Below are positions 34,234-46,166 of a stretch of 64,000 nucleotides of DNA, one piece after another. Each line of letters begins with the position of its first letter. The first letter of the stretch is position 1. The stretch spans positions 297,872,044 to 297,936,043 of the forward strand of contig CM057337.1 of NCBI GenBank assembly GCA_030015575.1. The letters run 5' to 3'. The notes beneath the pieces are model-generated. The model saw only the letters and a list, made by a program, of their open reading frames with translations, ran no database searches and was not told the origin of the DNA. The translations under genes and the position numbers were made by a program. This stretch comes from Agapanthus africanus (Eukaryota > Streptophyta > Magnoliopsida > Asparagales > Amaryllidaceae).

Positions 34234-34720
34234 TTAAGAGATGAGCTCTTCCCTTTCCATATCATATATGAAATGGTTGGCATCTGATTTGATTGGAACC
34301 CTATTCAATAGGTATGCAACTTCATAGGTGCATAACTCCTTAAAGGAAATAGGTAACTCAGTAGTACTCATCATAGAGCACACCATATCATATAGGGTGT
34401 TATTGCTCCGCCCTGATACATCGTTGTGCTGTGGTGTATTCAGAGGAGTAATACTGATAGAGAATCTCATTCTCCTTTAGAATAGTCCAGGAATTCTATG
34501 CACAAGTATTCTCCTCCCTGATCTTATCATAGGACATAATACTTATACCCGTATTCTGGTTCTCTACTTCTAACTTATATTCTGTGAATATCTCAAAAGG
34601 TTCGGACTTGTGTTTCAACAGGAACATATATCTGAATCTTGAGAGATTATCAGAGAATGTAATGAAGTATAAAGAACCGGTCTTGGCATGTGTAGACAGG
34701 GGACCTACATACATCAACAT
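34234..34720 (-). pseudogene. Integrase fragments (E)
   Basis: Two stretches in different frames. 34496-34720 corresponds to the core start (GPLSTHAKTGSLYFITFSDN) and 34234-34470 to the block with TPQHND.SGR and the following LLNRVP region. The catalytic Asp of the first block is now in FSDN; the Glu is not in an open frame. Confidence 0.78.
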
Positions 34721-35981
34721 GTATCATCCCAAGAGTTCACTAACTCTTTCTCTGCTTCCAGTAAACAGAGCTATGGTCATTTTAACTTTGTGACATGACT
34801 GGCAAGTTTCATAAGATGTAAATTCAAACTGATTTAAATATGCATCTAAATGTAACTTTAGCTAGTCGGGTCACATTGGTCTGACCTGGTCTACAATGCC
34901 TCAAGAAGGATTCGTTCATTTCTAAACTCTTCCTCTTGTGTGTGTTCTATATACTAAGAACCGTAGTTTGATTTAGAACAACAATACTTTTAGATAACGT
35001 GCCTGAACCGATCAACTTTTGATATAGGAAATGTTCAAAACATTATCCAACAATACAAAATTTTATCATTTCTTTACTAATAAAGAGACTGATATGATTT
35101 TGTATATCAGGTTCGGTATCTAATAACATTCGTTCAGAATCAATGTATTTAGAATACAGGGTGACAGTGACCAACAGACTTGGCTGCAACACTTGCACCG
35201 TTTTCTGTCTCATGAAACTTATCACCCGTTCTCAGTTCTCTACCTTTCTGTAGCCCTATGTAACAGATTACATATCTGGGATCCTGATCCGGTATAAAAT
35301 ACCCAGGACGTAGAGGATACAGAGAAACAGTTCTTTGTAACGAACACACCCGAAGATGATGCATCAGTATGCACTTTCTTCGTTTGGGCGGCACGGGAAT
35401 TATGGTAATCCCCAATTTCCTGCTCTGTCTTATAACAATTATAAGTTGGAACGGGACCAACGTTCCCCAGCTCAGTATAACAAGCGGGTTCGGTCAATAT
35501 TCCGTATTATTATCTTGATTAAGGCGTGATATGGTCGCTACCTGGAGAGAGAGAGAAGAAAACACTCAGCGTGCGCTCTTGCAAGAATAGATTGGTTATT
35601 ATTTTATCTAATCAGGATGGCTCCCACTGTTTTTATCAAATCTTCCTTCAAACCCTAAAAGGAAAGACTAGCCGGGATTAATTACACACTACAAGTTCGC
35701 CAATCTTTCAGCCAGGCCAGTGTCGGTACTTTGAGGGAGGTCCCCCGTGGTTTCGCACGAACCTAATTAATGTAAACCTCATTTTCCCAGAGGCGTAACC
35801 CCGTTGACACCTTTCTAGACACCTACTTGATCGGCTAATTGTAATGTGTAAAACGCTCCCAGGAGTAACTCTTACTCGCAGCGGGTATCGGGATCAAACT
35901 ATCTCATAGAAGGTATGCAATCTCATTGCAAATTTCAACACTTGAAATTCCCGATAATTTTGCCCCTAGCATGCTATGACC

Positions 35982-36173
35982 TTGACGGAGGTCAACAAAC
36001 CATAGGCTACTAGTCAAGTTCAATCTGTCATTTCTTGATTGAATCAAACCCACCCGCACGACCCTTGACGGAGGTCAACAAGGTCGCACGACTACCCTAA
36101 TCCAATCTGCATCATATGCATAAGCAGATAAATACTAGTTAGCTACCGCACACTGCGTCTTGACGGAGGTCAA
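35982..36173 (-). other. Three-hairpin block (E)
   Basis: The motif TTGACGGAGGTCAA is identical at 35982-35995, 36065-36078 and 36160-36173. The version differs from D, H and A in the same way in all three copies. Confidence 0.85.
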
Positions 36174-36320
36174 CAAACGTAGCACGAATACTAAGTAGGA
36201 CTTATCTGAAATGACGGAGGGCTACGACAGGTTTTTCTGAAAACCTATTGCGTAATGAACTTGATATCGTTGTAGAATCAAATGATTTTGAAATGGAGTG
36301 TTTTCGAGGCTTTTCTAGTT

Positions 36321-36560
36321 TTGCTAAAGGGGTCACTCCCGGTGAAGGGATCGTCAGCCCTTTCCTCGTCGAATGAGGTGCGGGATATATCATGTATATC
36401 ATTGTGCAAAGCAGAAACTATAGAAGCAATCAAAAGACAAACCGAGTGTGTTGCATCTGCCAGTTATTGCTAAAGGGGTCACTCCCGGTGAAGGGATCGT
36501 CGGCCCTTTCCTCATCGAATAAGGTGCAGGATAAATCATATATACCGCTGTGCAAAGCTA
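36321..36560 (-). repeat. Paired hairpin module, two copies (E)
   Basis: Both copies have AAAGGGGTCACTCCCGGTGA and CCCTTTCCTC with AAAGGG/CCCTTT pairing. The second hairpin is CCTCGTCGAATGAGG in one unit and CCTCATCGAATAAGG in the other. Confidence 0.8.
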
Positions 36561-36732
36561 GAACTGTAGCTACCCTTTTTAATTTTTAAATTCGATTCTA
36601 CAACATCTTTAGGTTTCTTTTACTTTCATTAATCATATTAATGAAGTCCCATCATTTAAGTTACCTAAACATCACAGATAAATACGACGTACACTTATGC
36701 CATCCGCATTCGCCTCGATGTCCCCTCGTGCA

Positions 36733-36755
36733 CCGTTAGGTTAGGTAACTAACGG
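36733..36755 (-). other. Leader hairpin CCGTTAG/CTAACGG (E)
   Basis: The arms CCGTTAG and CTAACGG enclose a GTTAGGTAA loop, matching 57966-57988 in H. Confidence 0.7.
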
Positions 36756-38072
36756 CAGAGCGGGGCAGGGCTAGCGCGGGTGTAAAACATAAGTAACGCC
36801 TATATAATATATCATATATACTATATATAGTATCTATCACAGAACATATCACATGATCACATCACAGATAACGCAGCAGAAAAATATCATATGAAATATT
36901 GGATATACTAGGACGTCCATGTTTTCAATACGAGCCAGTATAAAACACGGATTCCACGGTCGTGATGAATAGCCAAACCCACACCCCTAGACCCCTACGA
37001 GAGCGGCAAGCAACCCTACCAATTCTAGAGTTAGGAGACCCGGACTCGACTCCTCGAGTTGGTCTCCCACTGGACTCTAGAACCCGGTTACTTGTGCCCT
37101 CCTCCTTGGGTCTATCCTAGTGCGGAAAAGAAAATAATATACAAATGGTGACATCTTCCGCAACCTGGAAGTGTCCCAATAAAAGAATATTACATACAAG
37201 TTTTTACATGAATGAAAATGAAAAACACTCATCTCACATAAAAAAACCCCGGCTATTCAAACACGACGATCCAATATAACATATCCAGCAACACATAACA
37301 TCACATGTCATCAACGTAAGTAAATATGCCCATCCCAATGGTCGTTGACATATAGCAACGAAACCGACGATATCACATATTACACTTACGGTCACAGAAA
37401 AGAAAGTGTAAAACTACAACAGTTGGAATCCGCAACCTCCTCAGACATCGCATGCCTGACCATATGAATTCCTTAGACATCGCATGGCTAACAATTATAA
37501 ACCCCGCATTTTAGTCTCTTTATCGAAAACACTTTTCAATATCAAGTCGGGTAATTCAACAAGATTCCCGACAGCCTGATCGAATGCTCGTCGCAAACTT
37601 TAGTAGGCGGCCGCACTCCCGATGCCATCGACGAAGTGCACCAAGGCGGAACACCGCTGCCACGAGCACACGAACGGATGCTTTCGGCGACGGGGTTCTC
37701 CTACAGTCACTTGGTCGGGGCTATGGAGTGAGGCTGTCTATTAAGTTTACCCGGCGAGTATCCGTGTACGCTACGTGATTGCGATGGACTTTTGATCACA
37801 TCAAAATTCTGTGGCAATCGATCAAGTGAGACTAAACCGCTAGATTTATAACATTCATTCAGTTATCTCATAACTACTTGTGAATTCCAATTATTGTATC
37901 ACATTCCGGATAAATAGAAAATGTCAAACTTTCCGATCGAACAATCGAACACCCAAGTTTTCCCGAAACAGCTCAACACATGAAACAAGTTTAAAAACAT
38001 TCACTTCATGTCTCAGTACCAACGGTCCAGCCGTAGAAGGGTCAAGCCAACGCCTCACATGTGGCACGCTGT

Positions 38073-38104
38073 ACTGCCCCAAACCCTAAGGTTCAAAGGG
38101 CAGT
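38073..38104 (-). other. Second leader hairpin (E)
   Basis: The arms ACTGCCC (38073-38079) and GGGCAGT (38098-38104) with inner AACC/GGTT pairing. It is the counterpart of 46502-46533 in F and 41070-41107 in B. Confidence 0.7.
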
Positions 38105-38444
38105 TCAAGACGGTCACATAATCGAGTTAAGGTTTGTTGTCTTCTTGAGGGTCCATCGCGTTACTTGCACTACTGAGAACGTTATTAAACCACGGAAAGA
38201 TCCAACACTTGGAAATTCCCGACAGGGGAAAAAGTGGGTATTTATATCCGGTCGAACTTTTTAACATATTCAAAAATTATCCGGAAAACACATAGACAAA
38301 ATTAGACAATCCGATCGAATAATCGAATCCCCAAAACAACCCTAGAAAACTCAACAGTGGAGTATAGATTAAAAATTCCCAATAAATACAGCAACTTTAA
38401 ATTGAGATTACTGTGCAAAAAGAAGTGAAAAAGGCCACTGAATT

Positions 38445-38491
38445 GCCGCGGAACCGCCGCATAACCTAGGGTAAGGCCGCGGTTCCGCGGC
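38445..38491 (-). other. GC-rich leader hairpin (E)
   Basis: The arms GCCGCGGAACCGC (38445-38457) and GCGGTTCCGCGGC (38479-38491) form a perfect 13-bp stem that starts 198 nt after the PBS on the element strand. Confidence 0.87.
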
Positions 38492-38677
38492 TGTTTAATG
38501 GATTTAGACCCTCGAATTTCACAGTAATTCATATTAAACCCTGCTGAATTTTTTGGCTATTTTTAATTTGGAAAAATCCACATTTTCAGAAAATGTACAG
38601 AGAGTGGTCTCGGATTAGGGTTTCAGGTTCAATCGGGTTTCTAACATCGTCTACGCATCGCCTAAGACTCTAGCTAG

Positions 38678-38689
38678 GCTCTGATACCA
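38678..38689 (-). other. Primer-binding site of E
   Basis: The minus strand reads TGGTATCAGAGC, an exact match, next to the 5' LTR. Confidence 0.93.
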
Positions 38690-38690
38690 C

Positions 38691-40898
38691 TGTAGGGTTC
38701 CTAGGCACACAAATGAGGTCTCACATGGTATCAACCATGCCAAATTCAAATTTTACAAGTGCCGAGAAACCCTAATGCGATCGTTGACTAGAGTTTAGGC
38801 AAAACTACAAGCGAATAGTTAACAACTTAACTAAGTGAACGGAAATACAACCTTTGTAGATCCGATCCTCCACCTCCATAGCTCCGTGATGAAGTCCCTC
38901 CGCTGCGATCAACGGATCCCGGGCTCTAGCGTCGGCTTCATCGGAGAAATGGGCGGGCTAGGTCGTCGACTTCGATGCCGAAGATGATCTACGTCGAGGC
39001 AACACAAGATCAAGCTCCAACTTCACCAAGCCATGAAACTTGTGAAGAAAACACCCTATACTACTTGGCAAGTGGTAGAGGATGAAGAATTAGGAAGTGG
39101 GTTCACTTTAGAATTGGATTTCTCACTCTTTTTCTCATTTTACCATTGAAGCTAGCAAGCTTTTTCTTCTTGAAGAAGAAGAGGAAGAAGAAAAAGAATA
39201 TGATAAGAATTATATTGAAAATAGAAAATGAGTGATTCTTATCATATAGCAACCATGGTTAAGTGTAGAGAATAAACTAGGGTTAGGCGAATGGTTAGGT
39301 TAGGCATGAAACAAAAATGGTAGACTTTTTCAAAGCTTCATGAAGCTTCAACAAAGAAACAAAATTAGCCACCATTTTTTCCTTTTGCCAAAAAGAATGA
39401 ATAAATAAATAGATAAGCAAATAAATCAAATAAAACCCTAACCATTAACTAACCATGGTTTAATACAAACATACACCCAAGTTTGCATGTATCATCAAAC
39501 ATGATACAAACTGGTGCACAAACATATATCATATATACAATGTGCACATCAAGTGAGAAAATCCATTTTAAGTGAACCAATACTAGTTAATGCAAAGTAA
39601 TATATCAAATATATAATTATGCATTAAATCAATAAATCAACGCTTGATTTAACGATCCGGTCATATCGCATATGACCGACTAATATCCAATGTATCGACT
39701 TATCGAATCAATCCTTGATTCGATAACTAGGTTATATCGTAAACAACCAATCGATACATTCATCGCGAGAATAGAATACGGTATCACATACACGCATTAT
39801 TCTCGGTCCCGCACATATCTCATATGTGCTCCTATTTCATTTCGCTTGAGCCAGGAAACCTCTGTGTAGGACTCTAAAGACTCGTCAATACGCCGGCAGT
39901 AGGTGATGATCATATCAAACACCCACAAGCCGCAAGCGGTCTGCTAAACGTAACGGCCACCCGAGTATTGAGCGATCAGAAGATCGACGAGCAAGCCCGC
40001 TCATACTCCTGTGAATCCAACCAGTAACACTTACCGTACAGTCCGGTCTGTTCGTCTGATATGTCGCATATCTCGCCTAGGGGTGGTAAACGTCAGACCC
40101 CAATAGCTTGATAAGTCGTGTCGATATGAGGTCTATAACAGTTCGAGAAACTACAGGTAACACTTACCAGTAAATCTCAGCAACCCTGGCCAGGGATTTT
40201 CGGTTATAGCCAATCGAACACAGTGCAACATCAACTCCATATACCGGGAGAGACGAATCCCCTCCTATCGCTCATTGCCTCCATGTGACTCGGGACTGTA
40301 CCCAAAAACCACCGTTTTGCACGCCCTCTTGGACGTGGTAAGGTGGAAATCAAAACACAGTGGGAATCGCACAAGACTCTATGACGATCTCGGGTCTACA
40401 GACTAACCTGTACCAGTGTCACCAGAGAACTGCCATCTGACGTAAGGTATGATACCATCTGGGAGTTCTCGGCGAGTCCGTCCAGTGTACCCAGTCTCCA
40501 CTGAGCACCCGTATATCATCTCTGATGTCAAACACCAATGGATATGGGATCATCCATCACCCATCTGTATGGGTCGAGAAGGTATACGCTAGTCTACTCT
40601 GGTATATCGATGTCCCGTCTCGATAAACCCACGACTAGGGACCTTGAAGGATGTACTTATGGACTACCATGTCCCCACTAGTATGATCCGCATCATAGTC
40701 CAGGTAGTCAAGTACACATCCTAAGGGTTTTACCAACATGTAACAGAGAGACAATCAGTATACACGTTAAGGTAAAGAGCAACCAGATAGCATACTATCA
40801 TGTCGAGCAAGAAAGTCCTCCCTATATATGTCCAAGCATCCACTACAATATACATCCTATGTATAGTAATGGCCTCTAGGGCATACATATAACTAACA
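38691..40898 (-). repeat. 5' LTR of E
   Basis: 2208 bp, about 98% identical to 30525-32731 by eye. It is followed by the TTTTA duplication at 40899-40903. Confidence 0.95.
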
Positions 40899-40903
40899 TT
40901 TTA

Positions 40904-42537
40904 GACGACGTTAAAAAGTTCGAACGGATATCAATAATCCATTTTCTCCCTCGCTGGAAATTTTCCAAGAGTTGGATTTTTTTTCATGTTTAAGATATTA
41001 AGAAAATCATGCAGGTGATTCCATGGACCCTCTAGAAGAACGAAACCCTAACTCGATTCTGTGACCGTCGGAACCGCCACCAAACCCTTAGGTTTGTGGT
41101 AGTTCCGCGGCGCCATAGGTGAGGCAGGGGTTGACCCTTCTACGGTTGGTCCATAGATGCTGTGGCATGTTCTGGGTAGTTTTAAACTCCGCTCAAGTGT
41201 TGAGCTCTTTGGGAAATTTTGGGTGTTTGTTTATTCGATCGAAAAGTTTAACACTGTCTAGCTATCTGTGATTGTGATACAATACTTAGAATCCACAATA
41301 TTTAGTTTTGTGAAAACTAATTTGAATTTTATAAATATAGCAAATCATTCTCATTTGATCGGTTGCCACGGGATTTTAATGTTGATCAAAAGTCCGTCGC
41401 AATCATGTAGCGTACGCGGATACTCGCCGAGTAACCTTACTAGATAGCCACATCCCATAGCCCCGACCAAGTTACTATAGGAGAACCCCATCGCCAAAAC
41501 CATCCATACGGGTGCTCGCGGCCATGGTGTTCCGCCTAAGTACACTTCATCGACGACATCGGGGGTGCGGCCGTCTACTAAATTTTCTGACGAGTATTCG
41601 ATCAGGTTGTCGGGAATCTTGTTGAATTACCCGACTGGTTATTGAAAAGTGTTTTCAATATAGATACTAAAATGCGGGGTTTATAATTGTTAGGCATGTG
41701 ATGTCTAAGAAATTCATTTGGTTAGGCATGAAATCCAAAGTATGTGATACATTGGGTTTATGATGTCTAAGGTGGTTGCGGATTTCAATTGTTGTAGTTT
41801 TTCACTTTCTTTTCTGCGAACATAAGTGTAATATGTGGTGTATCGCCGGTTTCGTTGCTATATGTCAATAACAATTGGGATATGCATATTTACTTACGTT
41901 GATGACATGTGATATTATGTGTTGCTGTAATATGTTATATTGGATCATCATGTTTTGAATAGCCGGGTTTTTTTTATAAGAAATGAGAGTTTTTCATTTT
42001 CATTCTTGTAAAAGCTTGTACGTAATATTCTTTTATTGGGGCACTTCCGAGTTGAGTATGATGTCACCATTTATGTATATTATTTACTTTTCTGCATTAG
42101 GATAGACCCAAGGTGGAGAGCACATGTAACTGGGTTCTAGGGTCCAGTAGGAGACCATCTCGAGGGGTCGAGACTGGGTCTCCTAACTCTAGAATTGGTA
42201 GGGTTGCTTGCCGCTCTCGTTGGGGTCTAGGGATGTGGGTTTGGCTATTCATCACGAACGTGGAATCCGCATTTTTTATTGGCTTAATTAAAATAAGGAA
42301 TTCCTAATATATCCAATATTTCATATGTGTTCTTCTGCTGCTGATATTCTGTGATATTATCATTTGATATGTTGAGACGAATGCTTATATTATATATATG
42401 ATATATAATAAACATTGCTGCTTTCGTTTCTTCTGTAATGCTTAGGAAACATAATTGATGAGACTTTATTAATGAGATTAATAAAATAAAAGAAACCTAA
42501 AGATGTTGCAGAATCTTGTTTTAAAAACTGGTAGCTT
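40904..42537 (+). mobile_element. Element B leader, second part
   Basis: This continues from 30524 once E is removed. It contains the second leader hairpin (41070-41107), a long block shared with F (TAGTCTCACTTGATCGG-like to TAGGATAGACCCA), an AT-rich tract near 42390-42410, and the CCTAAAGATGTTG segment found before the paired hairpin module. Similarity to other leaders stops at about 42537, so B is truncated there, by deletion or by insertion of region L. No B pol or 3' LTR is seen. Confidence 0.8.
41070..41107 (+). other. Second leader hairpin (B)
   Basis: GGAAC/GTTCC outer pairing with CCAC.CAAACC against GGTTTG.TGG inside. The position in B's leader matches the second hairpins of E and F. 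Confidence 0.65.
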
Positions 42538-42932
42538 GATCAGTCGAAAATATTGCATTCTTAACACATCAATTTCCCTACTTTTTCTAATCATCTAAGG
42601 GTGTTTATTGTAAATATAACACGGATTACAAATTCATTTGGAAAATAACAAATACCACGTGTTATAGTTATAATCGACACTCTGGAGGGAAATTGTGTGT
42701 TTATTACGACACGCATGATATTGTATGTTTCAACACTTTTTATCGAGATCGTGTGCAGAAAATTCTTCAGGTCAAAAAACTGGAATTGCAAAAGTGATGA
42801 TAAAATACAGCAAGTCAAAGAATTCAAATCTGGTAGAGATTTAGAAGGGATAAAAATATTGCAGATATCAATTATACATCCAAAGACCAACACCAGAAGA
42901 CACCATGAAAATGAGCCAGTGATCTCTTCAAA

Positions 42933-42983
42933 CGGCCGCGGAACCACGGCCGAGTTGACCAAGTTGCCGTGGTTCCGCGGCCG
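42933..42983 (+). other. Orphan GC hairpin in L
   Basis: The arms CGGCCGCGGAACCACGGC (42933-42950) and GCCGTGGTTCCGCGGCCG (42966-42983) form a perfect 18-bp stem with a 15-nt loop. The core CCGCGGAACC is the same as in the copia leaders; one G-C pair there is A-T here. Confidence 0.85.
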
Positions 42984-43098
42984 AGTTAGGGCATCAAGTG
43001 ACTTCGGTTCTCCAGAAGCTTCGTCTCAACAACCTTGCCTCCTCAAGATACTTAATTACCACGTAGCTCATTTTGGAAGGCTCTGCATAACAAGCTTC

Positions 43099-43220
43099 TT
43101 CTAGAAGGGTCCTTGTAAAAACCTCATTCTAGAAGGCTCTCCCTAACAACCTACCTCGTTCTAGAAGTCTCTCTCTAACAACCTAGCTTATGAGGAAAGA
43201 TTTATTTGAAATTTATAAAA
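43099..43220 (+). promoter_or_regulatory. Promoter-like segment with TTCTAGAA repeats and TATA box
   Basis: TTCTAGAA occurs at 43099-43106, 43127-43134 and 43159-43166, each followed by G and a CT-rich stretch. TATAAAA at 43214-43220 lies about 50 bp downstream. TTCnnGAA is the core of a plant heat-shock element, but three spaced copies alone do not show function. Confidence 0.4.
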
Positions 43221-43715
43221 GGGGATCTAAATCTAAGGTGAGGGGGTTACACAATTAGTTGCTGAATATTGGGCCAAATAATTGCACAAGTTGAGTGACA
43301 CAACTTGATCCAAAACAAAATCCAAATCCAAAGCAAAATCAAGATCCATTGAGAAGCAAATCAAGTGAGCAATCAACGATCCTTCATCGTAACGCCGGTC
43401 GTCATCCGAGCAAGTGATCCGCATCCGATCCACGACTCATGGCTCTCGATCTTCGCAAAGATCGACGACAAATTCACCTCTTCAAAGGAGCGATCGAGAG
43501 CTTAATCTTGTATCTCGAATTGAGGAGTTGTGTAAATTTGAAGAAGATTTAATGAAAGTGATAAATTGTTAATTCTCTTTTTCATTACATTCTTGCATTA
43601 TGAAATATTTCATTTGTGATTCTTTAATTTCCATGATGTGTGAGTGAAATCTCCGCTTGTAAAGGAATCGAGAGAATCGGTAGATTTAATGATGATGAAA
43701 TCCTTTTACTACTCT

Positions 43716-45921
43716 TGTTAGTTATATGTATGCTCTAGAGGCCATTACTATACTTGGGATGTATATTGTAGTGGATGCTTGGACATATATAGGGATGACT
43801 TTCTTGCTCGATATGATAGTATGCTATCTGGTTACTCTTTACCTTAACGTGTACACTAATTGTCTCTCTGTAACATGTTGGTGAAGCCCTTAGGATGTGT
43901 ACTTGACTACCTGGACTATGATGCGGATCATACTAGTGGGGACATGGTAGTCCATAAGTACATCCTTTAAAGTCCCTAGTCGTGGGTGTATCGAGACAGG
44001 GCGTCGATATACCAGAGTAGACTAGCGTATACCTTCTCGACCCATACAGATGGGCGATGGATGATCCCATATCCATTGGTGTTTGACATCAGAGATGATA
44101 TACGGGTGCTCAGTAGAGAATGGGTATACTGGACGGACTCGCCGAGAACTCCCAGATGGTATTATACCTTACGTCAGATGGCAGTTCTCTGGTGACACTG
44201 GTACAGGTTAGTCTGTAGACCCGAGATCGTCATAGAGTCTTGTGTGATTCCCACTGTGCTTTGATTTCCATCATACCACGTCCAAGTGGGCGTGCAAAAA
44301 GGTGGCTTTTGGGTACAGTCCCGAAACACATGGAGGCAATGAGCGATAGGAGGGGTTTCGTCTCTCCCGGTATAGGGAGTTGATGTTGCGCAGTGCTCGA
44401 TTGGCTATAACAGGAAGTCCTTGGCCAAGGCTGCTTTAGGGATTTACTGGTAAGTGTTACCAGTAGTTTCTCGACCCGTTATGAGCCTCATATCGACACG
44501 ACTTATCGAGTTATTGGGGTCTGACGTTTACCACCCCTAGACGAGATATGCGATATATCAGACGAACAGACCGGACTGTACGGTAGTGTTACTCGTTGGA
44601 TTCACTGGAGTGTAAGCGGGCTTGCTCGTTCATCTTCTGATCGCTCAATACCCGGGTGGCCGTTACGTTTAGCAGACCGCTTGCGGCTTGTGGGTGTTTG
44701 ATATGATCATCACCTGCTGTCGGCGTATTGACGAGTCTTTAGAGTCCTACACAGGGGTTTCCTGGCTCAAGCGAAACGAAATAGGAGCGCATATGAGATA
44801 TGTGCGGGACCGAGGATAATACCAGTATGTGATATTGTATTCTATTCTCGTGATTTGTGACATTGATCGGTTGTATGCGATATAGCCGGGTTATCGGATC
44901 TAGTGTTGATTCGATAAGTTGTTACTATTGATATTAGTCGGTTATATGCGATATGACCGGATCGTTAAATCAAGTGTTGATTTAATGATTTAATGTATAA
45001 TTATATATTTGATATATTACTTTACATTAACTAGTATTGGTTCATTTAAGATTGATTTTCTCACTGGAAAGTGTACATTGTTTATATGTGATATATGCAA
45101 CTGTACATGTTTGTATCATACCTGATGATACAAACAAGTTGTGTGTATGAGACTTGAACCAACTCAAGGTTAAATTAGGGTTTACTATTTTCTTAGCAAA
45201 TAATAAAAGAATTGAGACTTTGGTTAAAGTTATGAAGCTTCATGAAGCTTGATAAGCATTGACAAAGTCAACCCTTTTGTCATTTGTGTAGGATTTTAGT
45301 TAACCCAACCCTTAACCTAATGGTTTGGTTAATTCTCTACATGAGTTAAGCATGAGGGCTTAACTCAACCATGGTGCCATTATTTGGGTGATAAGTTTTC
45401 ATTTGGATAAAAATTTCTTTTCTTCTTCTTCATCTTCATCAAGCTTGAAAAAGCTTGCTAGCTCCAATGGCATCATGAGAAAAAGAGTGAGAAATCCAAT
45501 TCTAAAGTGAACCCACTTCCTATTTCTTCATCCTCTACCACTTGCCATGTAGTATAGGGTGTTCTCTTCACAAAGTTTCGACCAAGTGAAGGAATAGCTT
45601 GAGTTTGAGTCTCCCCGACGTAGATCATCTTTGGCCTCGAAGTCAATGACCTAGCCCGATCATTTCTCCGACGAAACCGTCACTAGAGTCCGGGATCCGA
45701 TGATCGCAGCGGAGGGACGTCAATACGGAGCTAAAGAAGTGGTGGACCGGATCTACAAAGGTTGTAATCCCTTTCACTTATTAGCAAAGTTGTTTGCTAG
45801 CTTTACTTTTCGCCTAATCTCTAGTTAACGATCTTGTTTAGGGTTTCTCGGCACCGGAAAATTTTTGTTTGGCATGGTTGATACCTTGTGGAACCTCTTG
45901 AGTGTGCCTAGGAACCCTACA
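43716..45921 (+). repeat. 5' LTR of F
   Basis: 2206 bp, TGTTAGTTATATG...AACCCTACA, followed by the PBS. It carries the conserved U3 19-mer (about 43814-43833) and the perfect hairpin ACTGGTAAGTGTTACCAGT (about 44446-44464). Confidence 0.94.
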
Positions 45922-45922
45922 G

Positions 45923-45934
45923 TGGTATCAGAGC
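45923..45934 (+). other. Primer-binding site of F
   Basis: TGGTATCAGAGC, an exact match. Confidence 0.93.
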
Positions 45935-46121
45935 CTAGCTAGAGCATTAGGCGATGTGTTTACGATGTTAAAACTCCGATCGAACCCCGACGTGTCAAAG
46001 TTAACCCCTTCTCTGTAAATTTTTCCAAAATCAGGATTTTTCTAAATTAAAAATAGCCAAAAAATTCAGCAGGGTTTTCTAAGAATTGTAGTGAAAAATG
46101 AGACGGTGCAGAGTACAAACC

Positions 46122-46166
46122 GCCGCGGAACCGCGGCCGTACGCGCTTTGGCCGCGGATCCGCGGC
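46122..46166 (+). other. GC-rich leader hairpin (F)
   Basis: The arms GCCGCGGAACCGCGGCC (46122-46138) and GGCCGCGGATCCGCGGC (46150-46166) form a 17-bp stem with one mismatch, starting 199 nt after the PBS start. Confidence 0.86.

Larger units (their letters stand above)
32732..35540 (-). pseudogene. pol: Heavily damaged copia pol of E
   Basis: The same domain order as A with many frameshifts and stops. The protease piece at 35149-35497 reads STSWVFYTGSGSQIC, with D-T-G changed to Y-T-G. Integrase pieces lie at 34496-34720 (core start) and 34234-34470 (NTPQHNDVSGRSN..L, LLNRVP). RT pieces lie at 33985-34221 (PLRRSSRVPHPPERYFGF), 33493-33801 and 33312-33623; the last keeps GSSGNVC, KQASRSW and YVDDILL. 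RNase H (32740-33300) is only traceable at DNA level. The region starts near TEPACYT, like A, with no capsid sequence before it. Confidence 0.85.
35545..38677 (-). other. Structured non-coding leader of E
   Basis: About 3.1 kb without gag or long frames. From the PBS it holds the GC-rich hairpin (38491-38445), a second related hairpin (38104-38073), the GTTAG...CTAAC hairpin (36755-36733), the paired hairpin module (36560-36321), the three-hairpin block (36173-35982) and a TCTCTCTCTCCAG tract ending at about 35542. The second hairpin comes from a tandem duplication of the first few hundred leader bases, shared with F. Confidence 0.85.
30525..40898 (-). mobile_element. Element E: complete copia element (family 1)
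   Basis: A 10,374-bp minus-strand element with TSD TTTTA at 30520-30524 and 40899-40903. The LTRs are 2207 and 2208 bp and differ at about 48 sites by eye (about 2%), mostly transitions, plus one indel. PBS and PPT are intact. Pol is broken into many pieces. As in A, the leader of about 3 kb has no gag. It inserted in the leader of B. Confidence 0.95.
42538..43715. other. Unassigned region L with orphan GC hairpin and promoter-like segment
   Basis: A 1.2-kb stretch not alignable by eye to the copia LTRs or leaders, ending where the LTR of F starts (left flank ACTCT). It holds a perfect 18-bp GC hairpin (42933-42983), three TTCTAGAA repeats (43099, 43127, 43159) and a TATA-like TATAAAA (43214-43220). 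Two overlapping opposite frames (123 and 135 codons, 42591-43104) match nothing I know and cross the hairpin. It may be an LTR or promoter of another retroelement or host DNA. Confidence 0.45.

Noticed and set aside
42591-43104. Opposing 123- and 135-codon frames in region L as possible genes
   Set aside because: No recognisable domain; both run through a perfect GC hairpin; no start context or codon signal to favour either.
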